Shown: piece by piece, positions 1 to 5,543 of the stretch
How positions within the stretch are numbered: the first letter of the stretch is position 1
Layout of the letters: every line of letters begins with the position of its first letter
NCBI GenBank assembly: GCA_900754775.1
Contig: CAAEDZ010000119.1
Location: 1-5,543, forward strand
Source of the DNA: Clostridia bacterium
Lineage (GTDB): Bacteria; Bacillota_A; Clostridia; Christensenellales; Aristaeellaceae
Direction of reading: 5' to 3'
DNA length: 5,543 bases
The notes under the pieces: model-generated
What the model saw: the letters and a program-made list of their open reading frames with translations, nothing else
What the model was told of the DNA's origin: nothing
Database searches by the model: none
Translations under genes and position numbers: made by a program

Positions 1-64
1 GTACATGGGTGCAGGTCGAGACCTCTTCCGGTCTCACCGGCTTTGTCCAGTCCCGCTACCTGAC
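1..64 (+). repeat. Perfect 64-bp direct repeat, copy A (SH3b domain end)
   Basis: Bases 1-64 are identical to 274-337 by direct reading. The offset is 273 bp, exactly 91 codons, so both copies are in the same frame and encode the same C-terminal half of an SH3b domain (TWVQVETSSG...SRYLT). The match may extend left beyond the window edge. Downstream the likeness continues only imperfectly through the Thr/Pro linker (TMPA...PTNAP in both). This suggests a recent duplication of an SH3b-plus-linker module, or gene conversion between modules. Confidence 0.95.
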
Positions 65-881
65 AAGCGCGGACGGCGCGACCATGCCCGCCGTCACGCC
101 CACGCCCGCGCCGACCGCGATGCCCACAAACGCGCCGCAGAGCGGCTCCCTCGCCCGCGTGGCCCTTTCCTCCGCCTCCTCGCGGCTCAACCTGCGTTCC
201 AGCCCCTCCACCAGCGCCGCCATCGCCGGGAAACTTGCCCACGGCGAGATCGTGCGCGTACTGGCCACCAATGGTACATGGGTGCAGGTCGAGACCTCTT
301 CCGGTCTCACCGGCTTTGTCCAGTCCCGCTACCTGACCGATGCGGGCAACGTGACCATGCCGGCCGCCACGCCTGCCCCCACGGCGACGCCGACAAACGC
401 GCCCGCCGGGGACGGCATGACGGCGCTGGAGGGCGAGGTCTACGCCGACATCTACGTCAGCGCCTCGGGCGGCTCGCTGCACGTGCGGCAGGGCCCGTCC
501 ACGCAGACGCCCAGCGTCACCACCGTCTCCCACGGCTCGTGGGTGCGGGTGCTGGCCGTGGGCGGCGAATGGGCGCGCGTGCGCACGCGGCGGGGCAACG
601 AGGGCTATTTGAAGACCAAGTACCTCATCCGGCGCGACACCGCCCCCGGGGAGAGCGCCACGGCGCAGGGCGCGGTGGTGCAGTGCGATCTGCGGGCCGT
701 GGCGGCGCAAAACGCCCCCGCCTATGCCGCCCCCGCGCGCGGCGCGGCACTGGTGGCCACCATCCCCGCGGGCACGCCGCTCTACGTAAAGGCTTACAAC
801 GACGAATGGGCGCGCGTCGTCAGCGTCAGCGGCTCGAGCAGCGGCTATGTGCTGAAGGCGCACCTGAGGTCAGCATCATGA
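3..881 (+). CDS. Multi-SH3b-domain cell-wall/surface protein, 5' end outside window
   Basis: The 5' end lies before the window; the frame is open from position 3 and ends at TGA 879-881, giving 292 residues here. Numbering from the first visible codon, there is the tail of one SH3b domain (1-20), a Pro/Thr/Ala linker (21-48), SH3b (51-111, with RLNLRSSPS), a second linker (113-137), SH3b (144-208, with SLHVRQGPS), and a divergent last SH3b-like domain (223-288). The W-V/A-x-V and G-F/Y-V/L...YL patterns that close SH3b domains recur in each copy. Bacterial SH3b domains generally bind peptidoglycan or act as spacers in secreted wall proteins, so a role outside the membrane is likely, but no signal peptide or catalytic domain is visible; an enzyme domain could lie upstream. 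The stop overlaps the next start (ATGA), implying translational coupling to the PG-binding protein. Frame choice rests on the in-frame domain repeats; another frame is open here but has no domain pattern. Confidence 0.9.
   Translation, partial: TWVQVETSSGLTGFVQSRYLTSADGATMPAVTPTPAPTAMPTNAPQSGSLARVALSSASSRLNLRSSPSTSAAIAGKLAHGEIVRVLATNGTWVQVETSSGLTGFVQSRYLTDAGNVTMPAATPAPTATPTNAPAGDGMTALEGEVYADIYVSASGGSLHVRQGPSTQTPSVTTVSHGSWVRVLAVGGEWARVRTRRGNEGYLKTKYLIRRDTAPGESATAQGAVVQCDLRAVAAQNAPAYAAPARGAALVATIPAGTPLYVKAYNDEWARVVSVSGSSSGYVLKAHLRSAS
274..337 (+). repeat. Perfect 64-bp direct repeat, copy B (SH3b domain end)
   Basis: Second copy of the 64-bp direct repeat found at 1-64. It lies in the second SH3b domain, and the matching base run stops right after the codons for YLT, at the domain-linker boundary. 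Synonymous positions are also identical, which points to recent duplication or homogenisation rather than protein-level selection alone. Confidence 0.95.
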
Positions 882-2239
882 AAAAAACCATCTGTCTTTT
901 GGCGGCGCTCTGCCTGACGCTCTGCGCCCTTCCCGCGCTGGCGCAGTCTGTGGACGCGCAAACGCGGCTTGCCGAACTGGGCTATCTGCGCGAGGGCGCG
1001 GAGGACATGGACGCCGCCGTGCGCGATTTTCAGACCGCCAACGATCTGGAAGTCACCGGCGGGCTGGACGAGGCGACGCTTTCCGCGCTCGCCGATGAAA
1101 ACGCGCTTACCCGGCAGGCGTATCTGCAAGCCCTTGCCGGGCGCTACCCCGCCGAGGGGCTCAAGAGCGGCGACACCGGCGAGAGCGTGCGCGACATGCA
1201 GTCCGCCCTGCGCGAACTCGGCTATTACGAGGGCGAGGCCGACGGCGTGTTCGGCGACGGCACGCGCCGGGCGGTGATGGCCTTTCAGACCGCCAACGGC
1301 CTTGCCGCCACCGGCGAGGCCGACCGCGCCATGCTGCTGCTTCTGCACGAGGGGCAGACCCTGACCTGGGAGGATTTCATCGCCGGCAAGCTCTGCCAGC
1401 GCGGCGATTCCGGCGTGGGCGTGCGCTCCTTGCAGCGGCGGCTCAAGCAGCTGGGCTATTACGAGGGCGAATGCACCGACGCCTTCGGCGAGGAAACGCA
1501 ATTGGCCGTGCAGCGCTTTCAGGAGCAGAACGGTCTGGAGGTCACCGGCGTGGCCGACGAGGCCACCTGCCGCCTGCTCTACTCCGGGGCGGGCGTGTCG
1601 CTTGCCGACGACGGCGTGCTGCGCGAGGGCGACGCGGGCGAGGCGGTCATCGAGCTGCGCCAGCTGCTCTATGCGCTGGGCTATTTGCCCACGGCGGACG
1701 GCGACCGCTTTGAGGCGACCACCTTCGTGGCGGTGACGCTCTGCCAGATCGCCAGCGGCCAAACGCCCACCGGCGAGGCCGACGAAGCGCTGCTGAGCGC
1801 CCTGCGCGAGGGGGACGTCCCGCCGCTTGCCGAGGCGGGGGAGGCGCTGCGCGCCAGTCTGGACGCCATGGGCGCGCAGGAGCTTTTGCAGGTGGCCGCC
1901 GTGGCCGGCGAGCTGCCCGGCCGCGCTTTCGAGGGCGGCGACGACCCCGCCAGCCCCGGCTTCGCCTTCGCGCAGTACGCCTATGCCCGCGTCGGCGCGG
2001 GGCTGACCGAGCCGGGCCGCGTTTATGAGGAGGCTCTCGCGCAGGAAAACGACGCCACCATGCTGACGGGCGGCGAAGTCATTCTCCTGCAGCGCAGCGA
2101 CGGCAGCCTGCTGTTCACCATCAGCCTTGGCGGCACGCGCGTGGCCTACGCCGACGCGGCGACGGGCTTCGTCGTCTCCGGCGATCTATCTTCCATGGAG
2201 TATGTGAGCATCTATGTGTGGAGACCTTCCGCTCTCTGA
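878..2239 (+). CDS. Secreted PG_binding_1-repeat protein with degenerate NlpC/P60-like C-terminal domain
   Basis: 453 residues from ATG 878, which overlaps the upstream stop as ATGA. GAGGT at 866-870, 7 nt upstream, is a suitable ribosome binding site. The same frame is open further upstream, but that stretch is the out-of-frame shadow of the SH3b gene, and the MKK start begins a classic signal peptide (1-22, ALA before QS). Peptidoglycan-binding repeats follow: a shortened first copy (26-72), two good copies (95-157 and 172-236, each with LGYYEGE, an FGxxT-type turn and F-Q-x-x-N-G-L), and a degraded fourth (248-311). Residues 335-453 resemble NlpC/P60: FEGG at 351-354, FAQYAYARVG at 364-373, GGEV at 398-401, ISLGG at 415-419, then VAYA and a closing VVSGDLSSM...WRP. 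The expected catalytic DCSG and His motifs are absent; there is no Cys or His after residue 290. A wall-bound, non-catalytic scaffold or regulator is the likely role. PG-binding repeats are certain; the NlpC/P60 relation is an inference from motif order. Confidence 0.9.
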   Translation: MKKTICLLAALCLTLCALPALAQSVDAQTRLAELGYLREGAEDMDAAVRDFQTANDLEVTGGLDEATLSALADENALTRQAYLQALAGRYPAEGLKSGDTGESVRDMQSALRELGYYEGEADGVFGDGTRRAVMAFQTANGLAATGEADRAMLLLLHEGQTLTWEDFIAGKLCQRGDSGVGVRSLQRRLKQLGYYEGECTDAFGEETQLAVQRFQEQNGLEVTGVADEATCRLLYSGAGVSLADDGVLREGDAGEAVIELRQLLYALGYLPTADGDRFEATTFVAVTLCQIASGQTPTGEADEALLSALREGDVPPLAEAGEALRASLDAMGAQELLQVAAVAGELPGRAFEGGDDPASPGFAFAQYAYARVGAGLTEPGRVYEEALAQENDATMLTGGEVILLQRSDGSLLFTISLGGTRVAYADAATGFVVSGDLSSMEYVSIYVWRPSAL

Positions 2240-2972
2240 ACCGCTTCTGCCCGGCGAGCGGCTGGATGACCTGCAATGCGGCGGCTACCGCCTCATCCAG
2301 CGCCCGGACGCCTTCCGCTTCGGCACGGATTCGGTGCTGCTGGCGGACTTTGCCGCGCCCCGGCCGCGCACGCGCGCCGTGGATCTGGGTTGCGGCACCG
2401 GGGCCATCGCCACGCTGATGGCCGCGCACGAGCCGACCCTCTGCGTGGACGCGGTGGAATTGCAGCCGGACGTGGCGGGCATGGCCCGCCGCAGTGTGCG
2501 CCTGAACCGTCTGGAAGATCGCGTGCGCGTCTTTGCCGGGGATATGCGCGACGCGCACGCCTTTCTCGGCCACGGTAAATACGCGCTGGCGGTGTGCAAT
2601 CCCCCCTACGGGCGCGCGGGCGCGACGCTGCCCAGCCAAAACGAGGGCGTGCGCCTGGCGCGGCACGAATGCGACCTCGGCCCGGCGGACGTGGCCAAAA
2701 GCGCGGCGCGGCTGCTCAAAAACGGCGGGCGGCTGTGCGTGATCTTTCCCGCCCCGCGCGCGCTGGAAATGCTGCGCGCCATGGAGGACGCCGCCATCGC
2801 CCCCAAGCGCCTGCGCACCGTACACGGCATGCCGGGCCGCGCGCCGAAATTTCTGCTCATCGAGGGCGTGCGCGGCGGCGGGCCGGGGCTGCACTGGCTG
2901 CCGCCGCTGGTGCTGCGCGAAGCGGACGGCTCCTTCAGCGAGGAGTGGAAGCGCATCTACCGCGCGCAGTGA
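2214..2972 (+). CDS. trmN6: tRNA1(Val) adenine-N6 methyltransferase family protein (TrmN6/YfiC-like)
   Basis: 252 residues, the usual size for this family. It is a Rossmann-fold SAM-dependent methyltransferase. The N-terminal signature GERLDDLQCGG...RFGTDSVLLADF (14-46) is typical of Firmicute TrmN6-like proteins. Motif I is DLGCGTG (57-63), the acidic residue that would contact the SAM ribose is in VEL (81-83), and NPPYG (129-133) is the N6-adenine methyltransferase active-site motif. E. coli TrmN6 methylates N6 of A37 in tRNA-Val; the substrate of clostridial homologues is less certain, so the RNA target is inferred. The start at ATG 2214 is well constrained: the in-frame ATG at 2202 is followed at once by a TGA. 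It overlaps the PG-binding gene by 26 bp. The nearest Shine-Dalgarno-like GGAG (2197-2200) is 13 nt away, so translation probably depends on coupling. Nothing in the methyltransferase looks broken. Confidence 0.9.
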   Translation: MCGDLPLSEPLLPGERLDDLQCGGYRLIQRPDAFRFGTDSVLLADFAAPRPRTRAVDLGCGTGAIATLMAAHEPTLCVDAVELQPDVAGMARRSVRLNRLEDRVRVFAGDMRDAHAFLGHGKYALAVCNPPYGRAGATLPSQNEGVRLARHECDLGPADVAKSAARLLKNGGRLCVIFPAPRALEMLRAMEDAAIAPKRLRTVHGMPGRAPKFLLIEGVRGGGPGLHWLPPLVLREADGSFSEEWKRIYRAQ

Positions 2973-2982
2973 AAGGCGCGGC

Positions 2983-3178
2983 GTCTGCGGTAAGACACCC
3001 CCGGCCCGACGGCAAACGCGGCGCACGGGGCGCGTCCCGCGTCTACGGCGAGACACCCCCGGCCCGACGGCAAACGCGGCGCACGGGGCGCATCCCCGCG
3101 TCTACTGCGAGACATTGCCCTCAGTCTGACGGCAGACGCGGCGCACAGGGCGCGTCCCCGCGTCCGAGGCAAGACAAA
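2983..3178. repeat. Intergenic tandem repeat, about 60 bp x 3 plus a partial fourth copy
   Basis: Three consecutive units begin at 2983, 3041 and 3100 (58, 59 and 62 bp), with a decayed fourth beginning at 3162. Units 1 and 2 share 41 identical bases (2993-3033 against 3051-3091); unit 3 is more diverged. Each starts with GTCT-N6-AGAC (GTCC in unit 4), an interrupted palindrome with a changing spacer. Further in, each full unit has GACGGCAAACGCGGCGCA or a close variant and a small hairpin-capable GGG-CGCRT-CCC. Short frames cross it on both strands but show no protein signature or consistent coding. It could be a dispersed intergenic element, a structured RNA, or a regulatory array between the methyltransferase gene and the next promoter. 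Function unknown. Confidence 0.85.
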
Positions 3179-3273
3179 TCCCCCCCTCCGGCGCGCCGTC
3201 CATCCGCGTCGCTCCCCCGCGACCGTCGCCCCAGCACCCCCGCCCGCGCTTTGTGAAACATTTGCGACCATAT

Positions 3274-3302
3274 ATGAAGAATTAACATCCGTCTGTTATA
3301 CT
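3274..3302 (+). promoter_or_regulatory. Probable sigma-A promoter with extended -10 for the dehydratase gene
   Basis: A markedly AT-rich island (about 3250-3315) interrupts the GC-rich intergenic sequence. It contains TGTTATACT at 3294-3302, which is an extended -10 (TG-N) next to TATACT, five of six matches to TATAAT. The -35 region at 3274-3279 (ATGAAG) is weak, as is common with extended -10 promoters. Transcription would start near 3309, leaving a leader of about 50 nt before the dehydratase start. The position after the repeat array suggests that the dehydratase begins a new transcription unit. Confidence 0.6.
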
Positions 3303-3318
3303 TTCGACAGATATAGGC

Positions 3319-3343
3319 GTCGCCCTGGCGCGTCCGGGGCGGC
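3319..3343 (+). other. Possible 5' leader hairpin upstream of the dehydratase ribosome binding site
   Basis: GTCGCCC (3319-3325) can pair with GGGCGGC (3337-3343) through seven pairs, one of them G-U, around an 11-nt loop. It lies inside the predicted leader and ends 7 nt before the AGGAG at 3351-3355. It lacks a U-run, so it is not an intrinsic terminator. It might influence mRNA stability or translation. Chance pairing in GC-rich DNA is a real alternative. Confidence 0.3.
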
Positions 3344-3350
3344 TCAAGAT

Positions 3351-3355
3351 AGGAG
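3351..3355 (+). promoter_or_regulatory. Ribosome binding site bearing on the dehydratase start choice
   Basis: AGGAG ends 2 nt before ATG 3358, closer than usual, and 8 nt before GTG 3364, the normal distance. The spacing favours GTG 3364 (protein starting MKNLLGN), while codon preference favours ATG. The two proteins differ by only two residues. Confidence 0.6.
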
Positions 3356-3357
3356 AT

Positions 3358-5244
3358 ATGTCCGTGAAGAACCTGCTGGGAAACTCCAACAGCCTGCGCA
3401 TACGCCGCTGTGTGCTGATCCTGTTGGACCTGGCGCTGCTCTACATAGCCGTCGAGCTGGCGGTGGTGCTGCGCTACGATGGGGCCATCAGCCCCTCCAT
3501 GCGCATGAAGCTGGACCAGCGCATCCCCCTGCTGATGCTGTTCTACACCGGGGCGCTGATCGTGGGCGGCGTGTACCACATGATGTGGCGCTACGCCGGG
3601 GCGCGGGAGCTGTTCCGCCTCATGTTCCTCTGCGCGGCCGCCACGGGCGCGGTGCTTGTATGCAACCGCGTGTTTGCCTGGAAGATGCCGCGCTCGCTGT
3701 TTTCGCTGATCGGCATCTTTGATTTTCTGCTGGTGGGCGGCTCGCGCTTTGGCTGGAAGATCTGCCGCGAGGCCTACTACGCCCGCCGCAGCGACCCGGA
3801 GCACAACCGCGTGCTCATCGTCGGCGCGGGCGAGGGCGGCGCTTACGCGGCGCGCGCCTGTCAGGAGGGGCGGCACCTCTCCGGCGCGCCGGTGGCTTTC
3901 GTGGACGACAATCCCGAAAAGCGCGGCCTGCGCGTGTGCGGCATCCCCGTGCTTGGCGAGGTGGAGGACATCCCCGACCTGGTCGAGAAAAAGGGCATCT
4001 CCGAGATCATCATCGCCATCCCCCGCATCAAGGGAAACCGCCTCAACGAGATCGTCTCCGTGTGCAAATCCACCAAATGCCGCGTGCGCATACTCGCCGA
4101 CCCCGGCGGCATCAAGGAGCGGCCCGTGGACGGGCGGCAGGCCTTCCGCGAGGTCAACACCTCGGACTTCCTCTCCCGCGACGAAGTGACGCTGGACATG
4201 GACTCTATCCGCGGCTATCTGACCGGCAAGGTGGTGCTGGTCACCGGCGGCGGCGGCTCCATCGGCTCGGAGATCTGCCGGCAGGTGATGCGCTTTGGCC
4301 CCAAATTGCTCATCATCTTCGACGTTTACGAAAACTGCGCCTACGAGCTGGAATGCGAACTCAAGCAGAACTACGGGCCGGACTGCCCCATCCTCGTGCG
4401 CATCGGCACCATTTGCGACAAGGGCGGGCTGGACGCCATTTTTGAGGAATACAAGCCCACCATCGTCTTCCACGCCGCCGCGCACAAACACGTGCCGCTG
4501 ATGGAGGAAAGCTGCGCCGAGGCGGTGAAAAACAACGTCTTCGGCACGCTCAACCTGCTTATCTCCGCCTCGGAACACGGCGTTCAGCGGCTGGTGCAGC
4601 TTTCCACGGACAAGGCCGTCAACCCCACCAACGTCATGGGCGCCACCAAGCGCGTCACCGAAATGCTCATCCAGAGCTTCGCCCGCAACACGAAGATGCA
4701 GTGCGTGGCCGTGCGCTTTGGCAACGTGCTTGGCTCCCACGGCAGCGTCATCCCCCTGTTTGAATCGCAGATCAAGAACGGCGGCCCGCTCACGCTCACC
4801 CACCCGGACATCACCCGCTATTTCATGACCATCCCCGAGGCGGCGCAGCTGGTGTTGCAGGCCGGGGCGCTGGCCAAGAGCGGCGCCATCTACGTATTGG
4901 ACATGGGCGAGCCGGTGCGCATCAAGGATCTGGCTGAAAAGCTCATCCGCTTTTACGGCTACACCCCGGGCGTGGACATGCAGATCAAGATCACCGGCCT
5001 GCGCCCCGGCGAAAAGCTCTATGAGGAACTGCTCATGGACAAGGAGCGCGACGGCATGACCTCCACCGCCCACCACAAGATCTTCGTCGCCCCGCCCATC
5101 GTCATCGACGATGAAGTCTTCTCCGCCCAGCTCGACGTCCTGCGCGAAGCGGCCCTGCGCGGCGGCAACAGCGAAGTGGTGGACAAGCTCCACGAGATCG
5201 TCGAGACCTACACGCCGGACGAGAGCGCCCGGCAGGCGGGGTAA
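3358..5244 (+). CDS. Membrane-bound NDP-sugar 4,6-dehydratase (CapD/WbpM/PglF family polysaccharide biosynthesis protein)
   Basis: 628 residues, full length for the long membrane form of the family. Four predicted membrane helices lie at about 18-38, 56-73, 85-102 and 113-128. A first nucleotide-binding domain follows, with VLIVGAGEGG (152-161) and VAFVDDNPEKRG. The catalytic extended-SDR domain starts with LVTGGGGSIGSE (294-305) and has HAAAHKHVPLMEE (372-384), STDK (416-419), MGATK (427-431), RFGNVLGSHGSV (453-464) and GLRPGEKLYEELL (547-559). As in WbpM and PglF, Met427 stands where classical SDRs have Tyr, with Lys431 retained and Thr417/Asp418/Lys419 as likely catalytic residues. Family members dehydrate UDP-GlcNAc to a 4-keto-6-deoxy sugar at the inner membrane face, the first step to bacillosamine, QuiNAc or FucNAc-type sugars; the exact substrate here is inferred. 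Start: AGGAG (3351-3355) is only 2 nt from ATG 3358 but 8 nt from the in-frame GTG 3364, so the protein may begin two codons later. It appears to have its own promoter. Confidence 0.95.
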   Translation: MSVKNLLGNSNSLRIRRCVLILLDLALLYIAVELAVVLRYDGAISPSMRMKLDQRIPLLMLFYTGALIVGGVYHMMWRYAGARELFRLMFLCAAATGAVLVCNRVFAWKMPRSLFSLIGIFDFLLVGGSRFGWKICREAYYARRSDPEHNRVLIVGAGEGGAYAARACQEGRHLSGAPVAFVDDNPEKRGLRVCGIPVLGEVEDIPDLVEKKGISEIIIAIPRIKGNRLNEIVSVCKSTKCRVRILADPGGIKERPVDGRQAFREVNTSDFLSRDEVTLDMDSIRGYLTGKVVLVTGGGGSIGSEICRQVMRFGPKLLIIFDVYENCAYELECELKQNYGPDCPILVRIGTICDKGGLDAIFEEYKPTIVFHAAAHKHVPLMEESCAEAVKNNVFGTLNLLISASEHGVQRLVQLSTDKAVNPTNVMGATKRVTEMLIQSFARNTKMQCVAVRFGNVLGSHGSVIPLFESQIKNGGPLTLTHPDITRYFMTIPEAAQLVLQAGALAKSGAIYVLDMGEPVRIKDLAEKLIRFYGYTPGVDMQIKITGLRPGEKLYEELLMDKERDGMTSTAHHKIFVAPPIVIDDEVFSAQLDVLREAALRGGNSEVVDKLHEIVETYTPDESARQAG

Positions 5245-5279
5245 GGCAAAGCGCCGGGCATGGAACTTTCTTCCCCGCC
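5227..5279 (+). terminator. Weak candidate hairpin(s) at the end of the dehydratase gene
   Basis: Two mutually exclusive 7-bp stems can form around the stop codon: GCCCGGC (5227-5233) with GCCGGGC (5253-5259), and GGCGGGG (5235-5241) with CCCCGCC (5273-5279). The first is followed by only a short pyrimidine run with a few Ts (5266-5276), not a proper U-tract, and its loop is 19 nt. Termination here is therefore uncertain, and read-through into the lipoprotein gene 77 bp downstream is quite possible. Confidence 0.2.
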
Positions 5280-5321
5280 GCCGCGTCCAAGGGGCAAACG
5301 GCGCAAACGGAGGGGTGTCCC

Positions 5322-5543
5322 ATGCAGACTGCGAACGCCGCGCGCAAGCGACGCGCCCTTTTCGCGCTTCTGCTCTTGCTCGCCCTGTGCCTGACGGCCT
5401 GCGGGCAGGTCGGCGGCGCGGACATCGACCTTGGCCCTTCGCAGCGGTTCTCCGCCGAAGAACTGCGCGCGGGCGCGGAGACGGTGCTGCGGGAGTTTTT
5501 CTTCCAGTACGACGGCTGCGCGCTGGAAAAGCTCTATTACGAA
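5322..5543 (+). CDS. Small lipoprotein of unknown function, 3' end outside window
   Basis: 74 codons are visible from ATG 5322 and the frame is still open at the window edge. GGAGG at 5309-5313, 8 nt upstream, is a strong ribosome binding site. The N-terminus is a lipoprotein signal peptide: basic residues RKRR (8-11), a hydrophobic core rich in Leu/Ala (12-22), and the lipobox LTAC with Cys27 as the lipidation site, followed by Gly28. The mature part starts with a short acidic stretch and then a likely helix, FSAEELRAGAETVLREFF (43-60), then QYDGCALEKLYYE. This resembles small clostridial lipoproteins of unknown function that I cannot name with certainty. It follows the dehydratase gene by 77 bp on the same strand and may be co-transcribed. 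Outer-face membrane anchoring is well supported; the role is not. Confidence 0.85.
   Translation, partial: MQTANAARKRRALFALLLLLALCLTACGQVGGADIDLGPSQRFSAEELRAGAETVLREFFFQYDGCALEKLYYE

Noticed and set aside
5..877. Upstream extension of the PG-binding protein frame into the SH3b gene region
   Set aside because: The extension is Arg/His-rich with no domain, while the frame at 3-881 there encodes tandem SH3b domains. The signal peptide at 878 marks the true start.
2121..3056. Minus-strand open frame opposite the methyltransferase gene
   Set aside because: Arg/Ala/His-rich shadow of the + strand gene, with no motif and no convincing start context.
2983..3178. CRISPR array
   Set aside because: Repeats are adjacent, with nearly the whole unit conserved and no unique spacers; the units diverge along their length and no cas genes are nearby.
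2957..3271. Minus-strand 104-codon frame over the intergenic repeats, with a repetitive Arg/Pro/Ala-rich product
   Set aside because: The unit lengths of 58, 59 and 62 bp shift the frame between copies, so the repeat is not being kept as protein. No ribosome binding site or known domain was seen.
3282..3302. TTAACA (3282-3287) as a -35 element for TATACT
   Set aside because: The spacer would be only 9 bp, too short for a sigma-A promoter.
3121..5193. 690-codon open frame on the minus strand opposite the dehydratase gene
   Set aside because: It is antisense to a gene with clear family motifs, contains no recognisable domain, and is explained by the strong third-position GC bias that suppresses stops. 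It also runs into the intergenic repeat, unlike a real gene.
5291..5318. Possible further copy of the intergenic repeat before the lipoprotein gene (GCAAACGGCGCAAACGG)
   Set aside because: Similarity is limited to a short GCAAACG-like motif. The GTCT-N6-AGAC head and the rest of the unit are missing, and part of it is simply the ribosome binding site region.

Overview
The window is GC-rich (estimated by eye, not counted) and reads entirely on the + strand. Purine-rich ribosome binding sites (GGAGG, AGGAG), SH3b and PG_binding_1 wall proteins, a lipoprotein and a TrmN6-type methyltransferase suggest a high-GC Firmicute, probably a gut-type Clostridia lineage. That placement is an inference; no rRNA or tRNA gene is present to fix it.

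Layout. (1) Positions 3-881 hold the C-terminal part of a secreted or surface protein made of tandem bacterial SH3 (SH3b) domains joined by Pro/Thr/Ala linkers. (2) Positions 878-2239 encode a signal-peptide protein with three to four peptidoglycan-binding (PG_binding_1) repeats. Its C-terminal domain looks like an NlpC/P60 fold that has lost its catalytic Cys and His. (3) Positions 2214-2972 encode a TrmN6/YfiC-type adenine-N6 methyltransferase. These three genes overlap (4 bp, then 26 bp) and look like the end of one transcription unit. (4) Positions 2973-3357 are non-coding. They contain three tandem copies of a roughly 60-bp GC-rich repeat plus a partial fourth, then a short AT-rich island with an extended -10 promoter, then a leader with a possible hairpin. 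(5) Positions 3358-5244 encode a membrane-bound NDP-sugar 4,6-dehydratase of the CapD/WbpM/PglF family, which would start a surface-glycan or glycoprotein sugar pathway. (6) From 5322 to the window edge is the 5' part of a small lipoprotein gene.

The common theme is the cell envelope: wall-binding scaffold proteins, a nucleotide-sugar enzyme for surface glycans, and a lipoprotein, with one RNA-modification gene translationally linked to the wall-protein genes. I see no CRISPR array, transposase, integrase, toxin-antitoxin pair or obvious defence system. The three observations most worth a second look are the predicted catalytically dead NlpC/P60 domain, the intergenic tandem repeat with its conserved GTCT-N6-AGAC element, and the perfect 64-bp repeat within the SH3b gene.
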